Below, piece after piece: positions 7,802 through 17,666 of a DNA stretch of 64,000 bases. The stretch's first letter is position 1, and each line of letters opens with the position of its first letter. This DNA is from Bacteroides bouchesdurhonensis (GTDB lineage Bacteria; Bacteroidota; Bacteroidia; Bacteroidales; Bacteroidaceae). The position numbers were made by a program, and so were the translations under genes. The notes beneath the pieces were generated by a model. The model was not told the DNA's origin, made no database searches, and saw only the letters and a program-made list of their open reading frames with translations. The stretch lies in NCBI RefSeq assembly GCF_900155865.1, contig NZ_LT707006.1:3512577-3576576 (forward strand). The letters run 5' to 3'.

Positions 7802-8938
7802 TTATTCCAGATTTGCTTTTTTCCACTTGCCAGGCGTACATCCTTCCTTTTCGGTAAATGATTTGATAAAGTTACTGCGAGAAAGAAAGCCGGAAGACTC
7901 AGCCAGCTTCTGTATATTGATTTCCGGATGCTCCTTCAGTATGTTTTTCGCATACTCCAACCGGAGACCGGTTATCCATTCGCGGAATGTCATTTTATAC
8001 GTAGTCTTGATATAAGCGGAAAGATAGGTACGGTTCGTATGAAGTATTTCGGACAGTTCTTTTATGGTAAGTCCCTGCTGGACATAGCCGTCTGTCTTTA
8101 TCCAGTTGGCCACTTTCTCTATAATTTCTGTATAGGACACTGGAACTTCTTTCTCAGAAACTATTTTAGGTTCTGTTTCTGTATCTGTCAGAAGTTCTTC
8201 TTCAGACTGTATATCTTGCTCAAAAGCATTTTCCACCTGTTCATAGAACAGCAGGTAGTTCTGATAGCTGTAGAAAAGATAGCTGTAGAACGGTATTGAC
8301 GACAAAATCCAGATAAAAACATATTTGTCTGGCAGAAATGTCAGCAATCCGCATCCGACACCGAAGATAACAGCCCAATAAGTGAATATGGAAAGCCATT
8401 CGATATATGTACCTATATCATCCGCCTGAGTTTCATTGAAAATCCGAATGGCTCTACGGTATGCAATTATGACTCTGCGAGCTAAAACGACTCCAAAAAC
8501 GACTAACCATACAGCTAAAGCAAATAAAGAGAATTTTTGCATGATTCCGCTTGGCAACAGGAACAACACAACTCCGGAAAGAGTTGAAAATATAATCCAT
8601 AAAATGATATGTGTCCACACACGCCGTTTGGTAATGTAAAAACGATCAAGCAACATTATCAATGCCGAACTGAACAGAGAATAGCACAGGAAGTATGTGG
8701 ACATGTTCATCAATATGGCAGAATCCGCATTTTTGAATCGGATACCAAAGAAGAAATGTACCGAATAATTTGCCGAAAGCAGCAGCATAGCTATACCCAT
8801 AATCTGTCGGGAGCGGAGATAATTCTTGAAAATTTTCTTTTCAGGAGTCTTTGCAAACAAAAAATAAAAGCCGAAGAATAACATCAACGGCAGTGCGGTA
8901 TAAAGTGAAAAACTGTATATAGATATAGATGGCTCCAT
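7802..8938 (-). CDS. Seven-TM membrane-bound AraC-family regulator
   Basis: The start is taken at 8938 (MEPSISIYSF, 378 aa); a longer frame to 8995 would place the -7 promoter box inside the gene. Residues about 8-240 contain seven hydrophobic segments (for example LYTALPLMLFFGFYFLFA and YVFIWILSSIPFYSYLFY), like the sensor parts of 7TM histidine kinases. After an acidic linker (QSEEELLTDTETEPK) comes a complete AraC-type DNA-binding domain with two helix-turn-helices (LTIKELSEILHTNRTYLSAYIK and INIQKLAESSGFLSRSNFIK). It likely senses a signal at the inner membrane and switches the fimbrial operon downstream. A weak -33 element suggests it needs activation itself. Confidence 0.8.
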   Translation of the reverse strand: MEPSISIYSFSLYTALPLMLFFGFYFLFAKTPEKKIFKNYLRSRQIMGIAMLLLSANYSVHFFFGIRFKNADSAILMNMSTYFLCYSLFSSALIMLLDRFYITKRRVWTHIILWIIFSTLSGVVLFLLPSGIMQKFSLFALAVWLVVFGVVLARRVIIAYRRAIRIFNETQADDIGTYIEWLSIFTYWAVIFGVGCGLLTFLPDKYVFIWILSSIPFYSYLFYSYQNYLLFYEQVENAFEQDIQSEEELLTDTETEPKIVSEKEVPVSYTEIIEKVANWIKTDGYVQQGLTIKELSEILHTNRTYLSAYIKTTYKMTFREWITGLRLEYAKNILKEHPEINIQKLAESSGFLSRSNFIKSFTEKEGCTPGKWKKANLE

Positions 8939-8962
8939 TGTTATGCTTATTTGATTTTGATA

Positions 8963-8970
8963 CAAAGTTA
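8963..8970 (-). promoter_or_regulatory. -7 box of the AraC-type regulator
   Basis: TAACTTTG on the minus strand matches TAnnTTTG and lies 25 bases before the chosen start codon. No TTTG is found at the proper 19-21-bp distance (the nearest is at 14 bp), so the promoter is incomplete. The same bases, GTAACTTTGT, differ from the element's att core by one base. Confidence 0.4.
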
Positions 8971-9054
8971 CGTCTTTTTCTTCACAAATAGACACATAAT
9001 CTATGATTTAACGTTATAGATTCGGTCATATTAGATTGAAAAATTATTAGAATT

Positions 9055-9090
9055 AAAGCCAGTGGTGAAAAATTCAACCACTGGCTTTTT
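9055..9090. terminator. Bidirectional terminator-like hairpin
   Basis: AAAGCCAGTGG (9055-9065) and CCACTGGCTTT (9078-9088) form an 11-bp perfect stem, extendable by TGAA/TTCA in the loop with one bulge, followed by a T run on the plus strand and AAT-rich sequence on the minus strand. It lies 18 bases beyond the stop of the large methylase/helicase gene and marks the end of that transcript. Confidence 0.75.
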
Positions 9091-9107
9091 CTGTCAAGAC
9101 TTCGATA

Positions 9108-12100
9108 TTAAAGTTTTACACCTTTGGATTCCGATAAACCGAGTCTCCCTATAATTAAATGACTGCGTACAAAGTCCACGTGCGGGCTTTCCGGCTGTTG
9201 TTCCGTCTGTTTTTTCTCGTTGCCTTGCCGGTTCTCTTCCGTGTTTTCCTGAGCCGGAGCCAGCTCAAGCTGTATCTTGCGGTCCAGTGCGGCGAGTTCG
9301 GACTTCAGCTGTTTCAGCTCGTCCTCCTTCTTCCACACCTTGCCCGCTATCTCCTGCAACTGCGGAATCTCCTTTTCCAGCACTTCGTTCTTAGACTTGT
9401 ACTGGTCGATGATGGTCGGAATCCTCTCCAATGCGTTCAGAAAGTTTCGTGCGGCAGCAATCGGGTCTGCCATCGCCAGATGCCCGTTGTTGTAGGTGTA
9501 CTTGTAGTTCCCCTCCACCACGAAGCGGTTGTCGGTGAACTCCAGACCTTCTTTGAGTGTCCTCTCGCTGACCACCTTTATCGGAAAGCCGTAAAGTTCC
9601 CCGACAGCCTTGTACAGTCCACCAGTCGTGGCGTTCTTGGCGATTTCCTGCAAACGCTTACCGATGACCTTCTCATCCGTTGAATCCACGCCGTCCACCT
9701 TAACAAGATTAAGGCGGCTGCTTTCCTTATCAGTCTGCACAACGGAAAGAAAACGGTTCCAGTCTTCCGTCATGGCTTCGATGAAAGCCGTGTTGTTGCG
9801 CAGTTCTCCCGTCTTGGATTCCAGCTTGAACTCCGAATCGCGCTTGCCCTTGTTGAACGATTTGCGTTCCCCTTCGAGCGAGGCGATACGCTTCTCTAAT
9901 TTCGCCTTATCCAAAAGGTCGGTATTGCCGGAGAGCAACGCCATATACTCCGAGAAGTTCATACCCGATTTTTCGTCCATTGCTCCCTCGTCGATGGTAC
10001 GTGCGCCCATCGCTCCGCTTTTGAGCTGCGATATGAACGTCTGCTTGCAGTGCAGCAGATTGAACTTGTAGCTGTCCAGCGACTTTTCCACCGCGTAGAT
10101 GATGACATCCACGTTGTTCTCGGCAAAATGCTTGGCAATCTCGTTCCCGGCTCTAACACCCCGTCCGTCACGCTGTTGCAGGTCGGACGGTCGCCACGGT
10201 GTATCAAGGTGATGGATGGCGACACATCTTTTCTGCGCATTCACGCCCGTTCCGAGCATACTTGTGGAGCCGAACAGCACGCGTACCGTCCCGGCGTTCA
10301 TGGCATCTATCACCGCCTTACGAGCCTTATCCGTCTTACACTCCTGAATGAAGCGCACCTCACTTGCCGGTATGCCGTAATCCTCCACCAACTTGCGTTT
10401 TATCTCGCTGTACACGTTCCATCCTTCCCCCGGCTGGTATGTCCCCAAGTCGGAGAATACGAACTGCGTACCCTTGTGCGCCTCGTACTTGTGGTAATAC
10501 TCTGCAATCATCTTGGCACAATGGCTTGCCTTGTTGTCGGGATGGTCCTCGTAGTTCGGGTCTATCATGCGCATATCAAGAGCCATCTTTCTCGCGTAGT
10601 CGGTGGCGATGAGCATCTTCGCCTTTTCCTCCGTTTCCGACAGGGGTAACCTGCCAAGCAGAGTGGCATCGCCGGTTTTGGCAAACTGCATCAGCTTCTG
10701 TATGAAGTCCTCCTGCTCCGGTGTGGGCGGTATGTGGTGCAGTATCTCATTCTTGTTTGGTCTGTCCACACCTACATCCTCCGCCGTGCGGTAGTCGGTA
10801 ATCTCGTTGTAGAAGGCGGCAAGCTCCGGCACCTTGATGAAATAGCGAAAACGCTCCTTCTGAACGATATTGTTCGTTACGTTGAACTCAAAATCGGTCG
10901 TCTTTTTGGCGAAGATGGCAGCCCAAGCATCGAAACAGCGGATGTCCTGCCGTTCCAGTTCGTTGGGGCGCAGGTATTTGAAGAGCAGGTACAGTTCCGT
11001 CAGACTGTTGGAAATGGTCGTGCCCGAAAGGAACGTAGCCCCCAAGTCCTTGCCCGTGCGTTCCTGTATGGTACGGATGGCAAAGAGCATATTCAGGGCC
11101 TTCTGGCTTCCTTCCGAGTTTCCCAATCCCGCCACACGGTCATGACGGGTGTTGAAAGTCAAGTTCTTGAACTGGTGACTCTCGTCAATGAAGATGTGGT
11201 CGATGCCCATCTGCTTGAAGTCCACCACATCATCCGTGCGGGACTTGATAGCGTGTTCCACCTTCTCCAGCTTCGCCACAAGGTTGTGCTTGCGCTTCTC
11301 CAGCCCTTTCAGCATCGCCCGCGACACGTTCTTGCCCTGCTGCCGCAAGACTTCGAGGTTTTCCTCCACCGTATCAAGCTCCGCCTGCAGGATGCGCTGC
11401 TGCAACTCCGGTGACTGCGGTATCTTGCCGAACTGGTCGTGCGACATGATGACGCAATCGTAATCGTTATTTTTGATGTTGTTGAAAAAACGCACGCGGT
11501 TGGCGGTCGAGAAATCCTTTTCAGAAGCGTAGAGAATCCTCGCATTGGGATATGCCGCCTGATAGGTGGCGGCAATCTCCGCCACATTCGCTTTCAGCCC
11601 GATAATCATCGGCTTGTGCGCCAAGTTCAGACGCTTCATCTCATGTGCCGCTATGCACATTATCAGCGTCTTGCCGGTTCCCACCTCGTGGTCGCAGATC
11701 CCGCCGCCGTTCTGTTTCAGCATCCAGACGCAATCCTTCTGCGACGGATAAACGCTTTGAATACCCCGGCTTGCCAATCCTTTCAGATTGAGGTCGGGAA
11801 ACGTCTGGTGCGAACCGTCATACTTCGGGCGCACGAAACAGTTGAACTTGCGGTTATACATTGTCACGAGCCGTTCCTTGAACTGCGGCGACTGCTCTTC
11901 CAACCATTCCGAGAACCCGTTGCGGATTTCGTCAATCTTGGCGTTGGCGAGCTGTATGCCCTCGCTGTCACGCACCTTGATGTCGTTGCCGTTCTCATCT
12001 TTGCCAATACTTTTCATCATGTCGGGACAGGTGTTGTGCAAAGCGTGTTTCAACAGGTGCATACCGTCATAGTTCCGGTAATAGCCCTTTACCAGAAACT

Positions 12101-14888
12101 CGTCCGTGATCTTCATGGTGCGGTAGCCGCACGCCACGGAAAACTCGTCCATGCTGGCGGAATAGGCGATTTTCACGTCCGTGTCGAAAAGATGGCTCAT
12201 GTAGGCGGCATACACGCCCGTGGGAATCCAGCGTTCACCGAAGTTGAAGTCGAGGTCTTCAAAGGCGATACGCTGCGGCTCGGCTTCCTTCAAAGCCTCC
12301 AAAGCCTGTTTCACTTCCGGCAATCTTTCGCTTTCCAGATTATTTTCCATCCATGCCTCTATACGCTCCGCCTTCTCTATCACGTTTCCCGCGATGAAGC
12401 GGTCTTTAATCTCGTAACCGGTTACGAGCGGATTGTAGAAGATACGCCCCTTGAGGGCATTGAGAAGCTCCTCTTCCGTACTGTCTGTTATCCCCCGCAT
12501 ATAGTTGAGATTGACCGTACCATACTTGTTGAGCGATGCAGACAAGGCTTCTTCCGGAGAACCGACGTTGGCATGGTTCTCCACCGAGAAGGAAACGGGA
12601 CGGTCGAAGATGTCCGCTTTGACGAACTTGCCGTCCTCCGCACGTTCCAGCGAAAGGATGTCGCGCCCTCCGGCGTCCATCATCACCAGTTTCACGTTCT
12701 GTTTGGCGTTGAGGTTGCCATAACGCATGACAAACTCGTCGTAACAGGTGTTCAGGTGTTCACGCCAAGGTACATTTTCCTCACGTCTGTTCGATTCATA
12801 GCGGTACAACCGCTCGTATGCGTCACGGAGCGATACATACAGCAACGCTTTCTCTTTCTGATAACCGGTTAGTCCAAGCGGCTGGAAGGTTGCACCGTAG
12901 GGAGTAATGTCCTTCAGATAACCGATGTCGCGTGCCCTGTTTGCCACCAGCGACCCTTCACGCAGGTGCATTTCCGGCGTGCGGTGATAGGGACGCGGCG
13001 TAAGGTCGAGGGCTTCTTTTTTCGGCTTTTCCGTTTCAAATTCCGGGAACAGGGAAGTGGCAACCGTTTCGGAAGTAGGCACAACTTCTGCCGGTGTTTC
13101 AGGTTGCTTTATTTCTTCCGTTTGTTCCGGCTTTTTATCCATATTGTCCGAAGAAGGCGCAAAAGCAGGGTTCAACGTGTCTTTGATACCCATCTTTTTC
13201 AGTTGTTCCTGCCTGTGCCGTTCTGCCTCAAGCCGTAGGGCCTTGCGCCGTTCCGCTGTCAGACTCATCATTGTCTCATAGAAGCCGTTGATGGGAGGAT
13301 TGGTTTCCCAATCCAGAGTGGCGTAAATGTCGTCCGGGTCGTTTGGCTTTTCGGCATTTTCCGGCTTTTCTTCCTTATTACCGTTTACCGGCTTGGCGGC
13401 TTCAACGGGTGGAGTAACTTTGACCTGCGGTTTAGGCGTGGACGGCATAGGCTTCGGCTTGCTTTCCTTTTTCGCTGCCTTTTTCTTTTTTGCCGGTTCC
13501 TCTATGGGCATACCCCAAAGGTCGAGCAGGGTAAGCTGCACGGCTGACGAATGGTTGGGTTGGCGCGGCTCAATCTCCGGCTTTTCCTCTATGGGCTGTG
13601 CCTGCGGCTTCTCCACTCCCTTGACAGGCTCAATTACAGAAACGGGGGCTATTACAGAAGGTGATACCTTTTCTGTTTTCGGAGCAGGTTGCACTTCCGC
13701 AGCCGTGCTTTCCTCCTTTGTCGGATGCAGGCTGTGTTTCTCATACAGTTTCCTGTCAAGTTGTTGCAGTTCTATTTTCAGATGCTCCCGCAAGTCTTCC
13801 GCCAGTTGTGCGATGTCCCCACGGTGCAGGAGTTTATAGGCTGGTTTCCCGTACGGGTCGGTACTTCTGATCAAATCCGTGTGTGAAAGCGAGCCGATGC
13901 TCCATACATACCCATTTACGGAAGTGCCGATAGGGGTCTGTTCGGTCTGCACGAAGAGTTTTTCGTTGTAATACAGTTCACCATTCTTTCCGCTGTTCTT
14001 TTGCAGGATAATCAGGTCGCTGCCCACCTCCGTTCCCGCGTTATCCGTAAAGAGGTTGTTCGGCAGGCGGGCTACGCCCACCAGATTGGTATGGTTCATC
14101 ATATACTCGCGTATGGGCGCGTTGGTCGGGGCATCCAGTACCCCCTGCGAGGTGATGAACGCCACGATTCCGCCTTCACGCACCGCGTCAAGGCTTTTCA
14201 GGAAAAAGTAATTGTGTATCGTCCGTGCCGCCGAGTGCCTTGCAGGATCCTTGCTGCCCGAAAATTCCGGGTCGAACACCGCCACATCGCCAAACGGTAT
14301 ATTGGAGACAGCCAAATCAAAATGGTTCATGAACGGCTTTTCTATCTTCTCGAAGCCCTGTACCCTTACTTTCTGTCCGGGATGCAGGTGCTTCAGTATC
14401 TTGCCCGTCATCAGGTCTTTCTCAAAAGCCATGATGTCCGCGTCCGGTCTGTTCTCCAGCACGGCGTCCACGAATGCACCGACACCTGCCGACGGCTCCA
14501 GCACCCGGTCGGGACGGATGCCGTGTTCATGCAGCACGTCCGCGATGGTCCCGGTTATCTCCGGCGGGGTATAGAAGGCGGTCAGCACGGACTGCTTCAT
14601 GGCATCCATATACCGTTTGTACTCCGTCTCGTCTTTTGTGTTCTCCCGCAGCAACCTGTGCAGTTCCACGGTAGGGGCAAACAGTTCGAGGTCGGACTTC
14701 GCCCAGTGGACGGCATCCGTCAGTTCCCTTGCAGGGTTGAGTATGCTCTTCAGTCCCCCGAAACCGCAATAACGCTCTAACAAGAGCCGTTCGCGTGCGG
14801 TGGGTGTGCGCTGTTCCCTGTCAAGGAGGAATGCCGTCCGTATCGCCTCGATGTTGTCCCTCAGCCTCTGTTTGCGGTTAAACGCCAT
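9108..14888 (-). CDS. Giant N6-DNA methylase / SNF2-type helicase of ICE
   Basis: A 1926-aa protein. The N-terminal part (about 90-230) is an adenine methyltransferase: motif [12 protein letters not shown], and motif IV SNIPFGD, where the usual NPPF/Y is changed to NIPF. A Pro/Lys/Glu-rich linker (about 385-610) follows. From about 1030 there is a helicase: Walker A HEVGTGKT, Walker [14 protein letters not shown], and motif [14 protein letters not shown] near 1560. A coiled-coil tail completes it. Proteins of this layout are hallmark genes of Bacteroidales conjugative elements and phage-like islands; their exact job (element protection or DNA processing) is not settled. Its start overlaps the DUF1896 stop by 11 bases, so the two are coupled. 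Confidence 0.85.
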   Translation of the reverse strand: MAFNRKQRLRDNIEAIRTAFLLDREQRTPTARERLLLERYCGFGGLKSILNPARELTDAVHWAKSDLELFAPTVELHRLLRENTKDETEYKRYMDAMKQSVLTAFYTPPEITGTIADVLHEHGIRPDRVLEPSAGVGAFVDAVLENRPDADIMAFEKDLMTGKILKHLHPGQKVRVQGFEKIEKPFMNHFDLAVSNIPFGDVAVFDPEFSGSKDPARHSAARTIHNYFFLKSLDAVREGGIVAFITSQGVLDAPTNAPIREYMMNHTNLVGVARLPNNLFTDNAGTEVGSDLIILQKNSGKNGELYYNEKLFVQTEQTPIGTSVNGYVWSIGSLSHTDLIRSTDPYGKPAYKLLHRGDIAQLAEDLREHLKIELQQLDRKLYEKHSLHPTKEESTAAEVQPAPKTEKVSPSVIAPVSVIEPVKGVEKPQAQPIEEKPEIEPRQPNHSSAVQLTLLDLWGMPIEEPAKKKKAAKKESKPKPMPSTPKPQVKVTPPVEAAKPVNGNKEEKPENAEKPNDPDDIYATLDWETNPPINGFYETMMSLTAERRKALRLEAERHRQEQLKKMGIKDTLNPAFAPSSDNMDKKPEQTEEIKQPETPAEVVPTSETVATSLFPEFETEKPKKEALDLTPRPYHRTPEMHLREGSLVANRARDIGYLKDITPYGATFQPLGLTGYQKEKALLYVSLRDAYERLYRYESNRREENVPWREHLNTCYDEFVMRYGNLNAKQNVKLVMMDAGGRDILSLERAEDGKFVKADIFDRPVSFSVENHANVGSPEEALSASLNKYGTVNLNYMRGITDSTEEELLNALKGRIFYNPLVTGYEIKDRFIAGNVIEKAERIEAWMENNLESERLPEVKQALEALKEAEPQRIAFEDLDFNFGERWIPTGVYAAYMSHLFDTDVKIAYSASMDEFSVACGYRTMKITDEFLVKGYYRNYDGMHLLKHALHNTCPDMMKSIGKDENGNDIKVRDSEGIQLANAKIDEIRNGFSEWLEEQSPQFKERLVTMYNRKFNCFVRPKYDGSHQTFPDLNLKGLASRGIQSVYPSQKDCVWMLKQNGGGICDHEVGTGKTLIMCIAAHEMKRLNLAHKPMIIGLKANVAEIAATYQAAYPNARILYASEKDFSTANRVRFFNNIKNNDYDCVIMSHDQFGKIPQSPELQQRILQAELDTVEENLEVLRQQGKNVSRAMLKGLEKRKHNLVAKLEKVEHAIKSRTDDVVDFKQMGIDHIFIDESHQFKNLTFNTRHDRVAGLGNSEGSQKALNMLFAIRTIQERTGKDLGATFLSGTTISNSLTELYLLFKYLRPNELERQDIRCFDAWAAIFAKKTTDFEFNVTNNIVQKERFRYFIKVPELAAFYNEITDYRTAEDVGVDRPNKNEILHHIPPTPEQEDFIQKLMQFAKTGDATLLGRLPLSETEEKAKMLIATDYARKMALDMRMIDPNYEDHPDNKASHCAKMIAEYYHKYEAHKGTQFVFSDLGTYQPGEGWNVYSEIKRKLVEDYGIPASEVRFIQECKTDKARKAVIDAMNAGTVRVLFGSTSMLGTGVNAQKRCVAIHHLDTPWRPSDLQQRDGRGVRAGNEIAKHFAENNVDVIIYAVEKSLDSYKFNLLHCKQTFISQLKSGAMGARTIDEGAMDEKSGMNFSEYMALLSGNTDLLDKAKLEKRIASLEGERKSFNKGKRDSEFKLESKTGELRNNTAFIEAMTEDWNRFLSVVQTDKESSRLNLVKVDGVDSTDEKVIGKRLQEIAKNATTGGLYKAVGELYGFPIKVVSERTLKEGLEFTDNRFVVEGNYKYTYNNGHLAMADPIAAARNFLNALERIPTIIDQYKSKNEVLEKEIPQLQEIAGKVWKKEDELKQLKSELAALDRKIQLELAPAQENTEENRQGNEKKQTEQQPESPHVDFVRSHLIIGRLGLSESKGVKL

Positions 14889-15330
14889 ACTCTTCGATAT
14901 AGAGGATGACGGCTCCCGTCAGCTCCGTGTAGAGCAGGTCATATTCGGGCGACAGGGCGAAATTGTCGTCCGAGAGGTCATAGATGGAGAATACGTTTCC
15001 GACAAGCGGTAGCAGCTTCTGGGTAAAGGCTTCACATTTTTCTCCCGGTACTTCACCCGCAAATTCGTTCTCCACGACTTCGCGCAGGATGGCGTGCCTG
15101 GAGTAGCGAAGGCCCTCCGTCAGCACCTTCATCGCCAGTTCCTGCGCCCCGTCGGCAGGATAGCCTTCGAGCCTTGCCCGTTCATACGCTTCGGCGGCAC
15201 GGTCGGTTCTTTCTCGGATGAAGGCTTCATCGGCTGCCTGTTCGAACTTGTTCGTGGTGAGGTAGTCCAGCAGGTACAGACCGTAATAGGAAAAGTCGGT
15301 CCGACCCTCGTTTTTCTTCTTGTTGTTCAT
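14878..15330 (-). CDS. DUF1896 family protein
   Basis: The start is chosen at 15330 ([17 protein letters not shown], 150 aa); the 23-residue longer version is hydrophobic and unlike the family. The sequence matches DUF1896 from [11 protein letters not shown] through [21 protein letters not shown] to [12 protein letters not shown]1896 genes are found nearly always next to the large methylase/helicase in Bacteroidales conjugative elements; function unknown. It overlaps the next gene, and a minus-strand terminator separates it from topB upstream. Confidence 0.8.
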   Translation of the reverse strand: MNNKKKNEGRTDFSYYGLYLLDYLTTNKFEQAADEAFIRERTDRAAEAYERARLEGYPADGAQELAMKVLTEGLRYSRHAILREVVENEFAGEVPGEKCEAFTQKLLPLVGNVFSIYDLSDDNFALSPEYDLLYTELTGAVILYIEEYGV

Positions 15331-15382
15331 TTCTTTGGAATTTAGTGGATTGATAATGATGATAGGGATAATCGTTGGAAAA

Positions 15383-15419
15383 CGAGAAGAAAAAGGCACC
15401 CGGTATCCCTCCGAGTGCC
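15383..15419 (-). terminator. Intrinsic terminator after topoisomerase III
   Basis: On the minus strand GGCACTCGG, a loop of AGGGATA and CCGGGTGCC form a stem with one mismatch, followed by TTTTTCTTCT. It ends the excision operon about 80 bases after the topB stop and before DUF1896. Confidence 0.7.
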
Positions 15420-15420
15420 A

Positions 15421-15437
15421 CCACTAAATCCAAAGTA
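15421..15437. repeat. 17-bp inverted repeat, left copy
   Basis: CCACTAAATCCAAAGTA here is the exact reverse complement of 17637-17653. The two copies flank the complete topB gene. A near copy (CTTTGGAATTTAGTGG) precedes the DUF1896 start at about 15334-15349. Confidence 0.7.
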
Positions 15438-15498
15438 TGAGTGTAATCCGGTATCGAAGAACAATTCATTACTCTGAACCAGTGGCAAAGTTAAACAT

Positions 15499-17610
15499 TT
15501 ATTTTCTTCTTTTCGCAGAGGTCGCTTTACTTTTCCTTTCTGGGAACACGAAAACCGTGTTATAGTCCCCGTCAAAGGCGACTACGGCATCAAAACTCTT
15601 GCCCTGCTTGCTCTTGAATCCTTTGAGCAGTTTCGTGTGTCCGTCGGTGAGCAGGTTTTTGATTTCATCATCAGAGAGGGTGCGGTTTGCTTTCAGGCGG
15701 AACACGGGCAGACCGCACTCCGCGTTGTCGCAGCGGACGACCTTGCCGTAAAACTGCATCGTCCCCGCTCCGCACTTGGGACACTTGCAGCCGGAATCCC
15801 TGCGGGCGAACAGCTTGTCGCACGACAGCAGTTCGGAGGTAATTTCCCGTGTATATGCCTCAATCTTCCTGCGGAAGTCATCGGCGGGCAGTTCCCCACG
15901 CTCGATGCGTGCCAATTCCTTTTCCCATTCGCCCGTCATGGCGACATCGGCAATACGCATCGCCTTCACGACCGAGTAGAGGGCAAGCCCTTTTTCGGTG
16001 GGGACAAGCGACTTCTTGCAGCGTTCCATATAGCCGCGCTTGAAAAGCGTTTCGATGATGGACGCACGGGTGGCGGGCGTGCCGATGCCGCAATCCTTCA
16101 TAGCCTGCCGCAATGCGTCGTCCTCTATCTCCTTGCCAGCCGTTTCCATCGCGGACAGCAGGGTGGCTTCGGTATGCAGCGGCTTGGGTTTGGTCTTTCC
16201 CTCCGTGATGGAGGCGGCTTTCAGTGCCAGCGTGTCGCCTTCCTGCCAACAGGGAATGGCGGCGGTTTCCTCTTGGCTGTTGTTCTCTTCTCCATTCTCC
16301 TTGCCATAGACGGCACGCCATCCGGCTTGCCTGATGATGCTGCCTTTTGCCACGAACTCCACTCCGGCACACTCTGCCGTGACGGTGGCAGTGTCCTTGA
16401 CGCATTTTTCGGAGAAAGCCTCAAGCATGCGCCCGGCTATCATGTGATAGACGGTGCTGTCCTCTTTGGAGAGGAACAGCGGCTTCTCGCCCGTGACGAG
16501 CAGGGCATGGTGGTCTGTCACCTTGCCGCCGTCCAGGCTGCGGCGTGTCGGCACGGCTTTCGGCTGCAACTTGCCCTTCCATTCGGGCAGGCTGCCGATG
16601 AAGGCAAGCAGCTTGGGGATTTCCGCGAACACGTCTTCGGGAATGTAGCGGCTTCCGGTTCGCGGATAGGTGATGAGCTTCTTCTCGTAGAGCTTCTGCG
16701 CGATTTCAAGCGTCTGTTCCGCCGTGAAGCCATGCTTGGCGTTGGCTTCCTTCTGGAGCGTGGTCAGGTCGTACAGGAGCGGAGTTTCCTCTATCTTCTC
16801 CTTGCGTTCCACTTTCGTGACGGTGGCTGTGCCTGTTTCCTTTACCTTATTATATAAGACTGTGGCAGGCTCCATCTCCTTCCATTTCCCGGTGGAAGAG
16901 AATTTCACGGTATCACCATCGCCTCCGTCAGCGGCAATATGGAGTTGCCAGAAAGGTTCCACCGTGAAGCGGCGGTTCTCCCAGTAGCGTGCGCACACCA
17001 TCGCCAGCGTGGGTGTCTGTACCCGTCCGACGGAATACGTGCCGTGTCCGGCGGCGATGGAGAGAGCCTGCGTGCCGTTGATGCCCACGAGCCAGTCGGA
17101 TTCGCTCCGCGCTTTGGCGGCGAGGTAGAGGTTGTCATACTTGCTCCCCGCTTCGAGGTTGCGCAGTCCATCGCGGATGGCCTTGTCGGTAAGCGAGCTT
17201 ATCCAGAGGCGCACGAAAGGGGTGGCGCATCCTATGTAATGGTAGAGGTATCGGAAGATAAGTTCGCCCTCGCGACCGGCATCGGTCGCCACGATGATCT
17301 GCTCACTGTCATTGAACAGGCGGGTTATGGTTTTTATTTGTGACACCACGCCGCTGTCGGGTTTGTAGCCCTTCTCAACCTTTACCTGACGGGGTATGAG
17401 CGTGAAGGAGTCGGGGATGACGGGCAGGTTGTCACGGACAAAGCCGCGTATGCCGTAACCGTCGGGCATGGCAAGCTGGACGAGGTGCCCGAATGCCCAT
17501 GTCACGGCGTAGCCGCTTCCCTCGAAATATCCTTCCTCTCTCTTTGTCGCGCCCACGATGCGGGCGATTTCACGTGCCACGGATGGCTTTTCTGCAATGA
17601 TTGTCTTCAT
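15499..17610 (-). CDS. topB: Type IA topoisomerase (TopB-like; Exc of CTnDOT elements)
   Basis: A 703-aa DNA topoisomerase III. An N-terminal TOPRIM domain (MKTIIAEKPSVARE, ATDAGREGELIFR at 108-120), the active-site tyrosine in LITYPRTGSRY (Tyr315) and a C-terminal four-Cys zinc motif (CKCPKCG ... CDNAEC) are all present. In CTnDOT the homologue is Exc, a topoisomerase needed for efficient excision in vivo, encoded last in the xis2c-xis2d-orf3-exc operon; the order here is the same. The start lies 56 bases after the DUF3945 stop, with the second copy of the 17-bp repeat in the gap. Confidence 0.9.
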   Translation of the reverse strand: MKTIIAEKPSVAREIARIVGATKREEGYFEGSGYAVTWAFGHLVQLAMPDGYGIRGFVRDNLPVIPDSFTLIPRQVKVEKGYKPDSGVVSQIKTITRLFNDSEQIIVATDAGREGELIFRYLYHYIGCATPFVRLWISSLTDKAIRDGLRNLEAGSKYDNLYLAAKARSESDWLVGINGTQALSIAAGHGTYSVGRVQTPTLAMVCARYWENRRFTVEPFWQLHIAADGGDGDTVKFSSTGKWKEMEPATVLYNKVKETGTATVTKVERKEKIEETPLLYDLTTLQKEANAKHGFTAEQTLEIAQKLYEKKLITYPRTGSRYIPEDVFAEIPKLLAFIGSLPEWKGKLQPKAVPTRRSLDGGKVTDHHALLVTGEKPLFLSKEDSTVYHMIAGRMLEAFSEKCVKDTATVTAECAGVEFVAKGSIIRQAGWRAVYGKENGEENNSQEETAAIPCWQEGDTLALKAASITEGKTKPKPLHTEATLLSAMETAGKEIEDDALRQAMKDCGIGTPATRASIIETLFKRGYMERCKKSLVPTEKGLALYSVVKAMRIADVAMTGEWEKELARIERGELPADDFRRKIEAYTREITSELLSCDKLFARRDSGCKCPKCGAGTMQFYGKVVRCDNAECGLPVFRLKANRTLSDDEIKNLLTDGHTKLLKGFKSKQGKSFDAVVAFDGDYNTVFVFPERKSKATSAKRRK

Positions 17611-17636
17611 GCTGATTACTTTTTTTTATGAATTGT

Positions 17637-17653
17637 TACTTTGGATTTAGTGG
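17637..17653. repeat. 17-bp inverted repeat, right copy
   Basis: TACTTTGGATTTAGTGG, exact reverse complement of 15421-15437; it lies in the leader of topB, between the DUF3945 stop and the topB start. Confidence 0.7.
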
Positions 17654-17666
17654 CGGACACGGGATG

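Noticed and set aside
8961..8971. GTAACTTTGT (minus strand) as a second attachment core, making the ICE only 14 kb
   Set aside because: It differs in the last core base, there is no flippase remainder beside it, and it serves better as the -7 box of the AraC-type regulator.
11439..12872. 477-codon plus-strand open frame
   Set aside because: Antisense to the methylase/helicase gene, which has clear motifs in the other strand.
15637..16857. 406-codon plus-strand open frame
   Set aside because: Antisense to topB, whose catalytic motifs are unambiguous.
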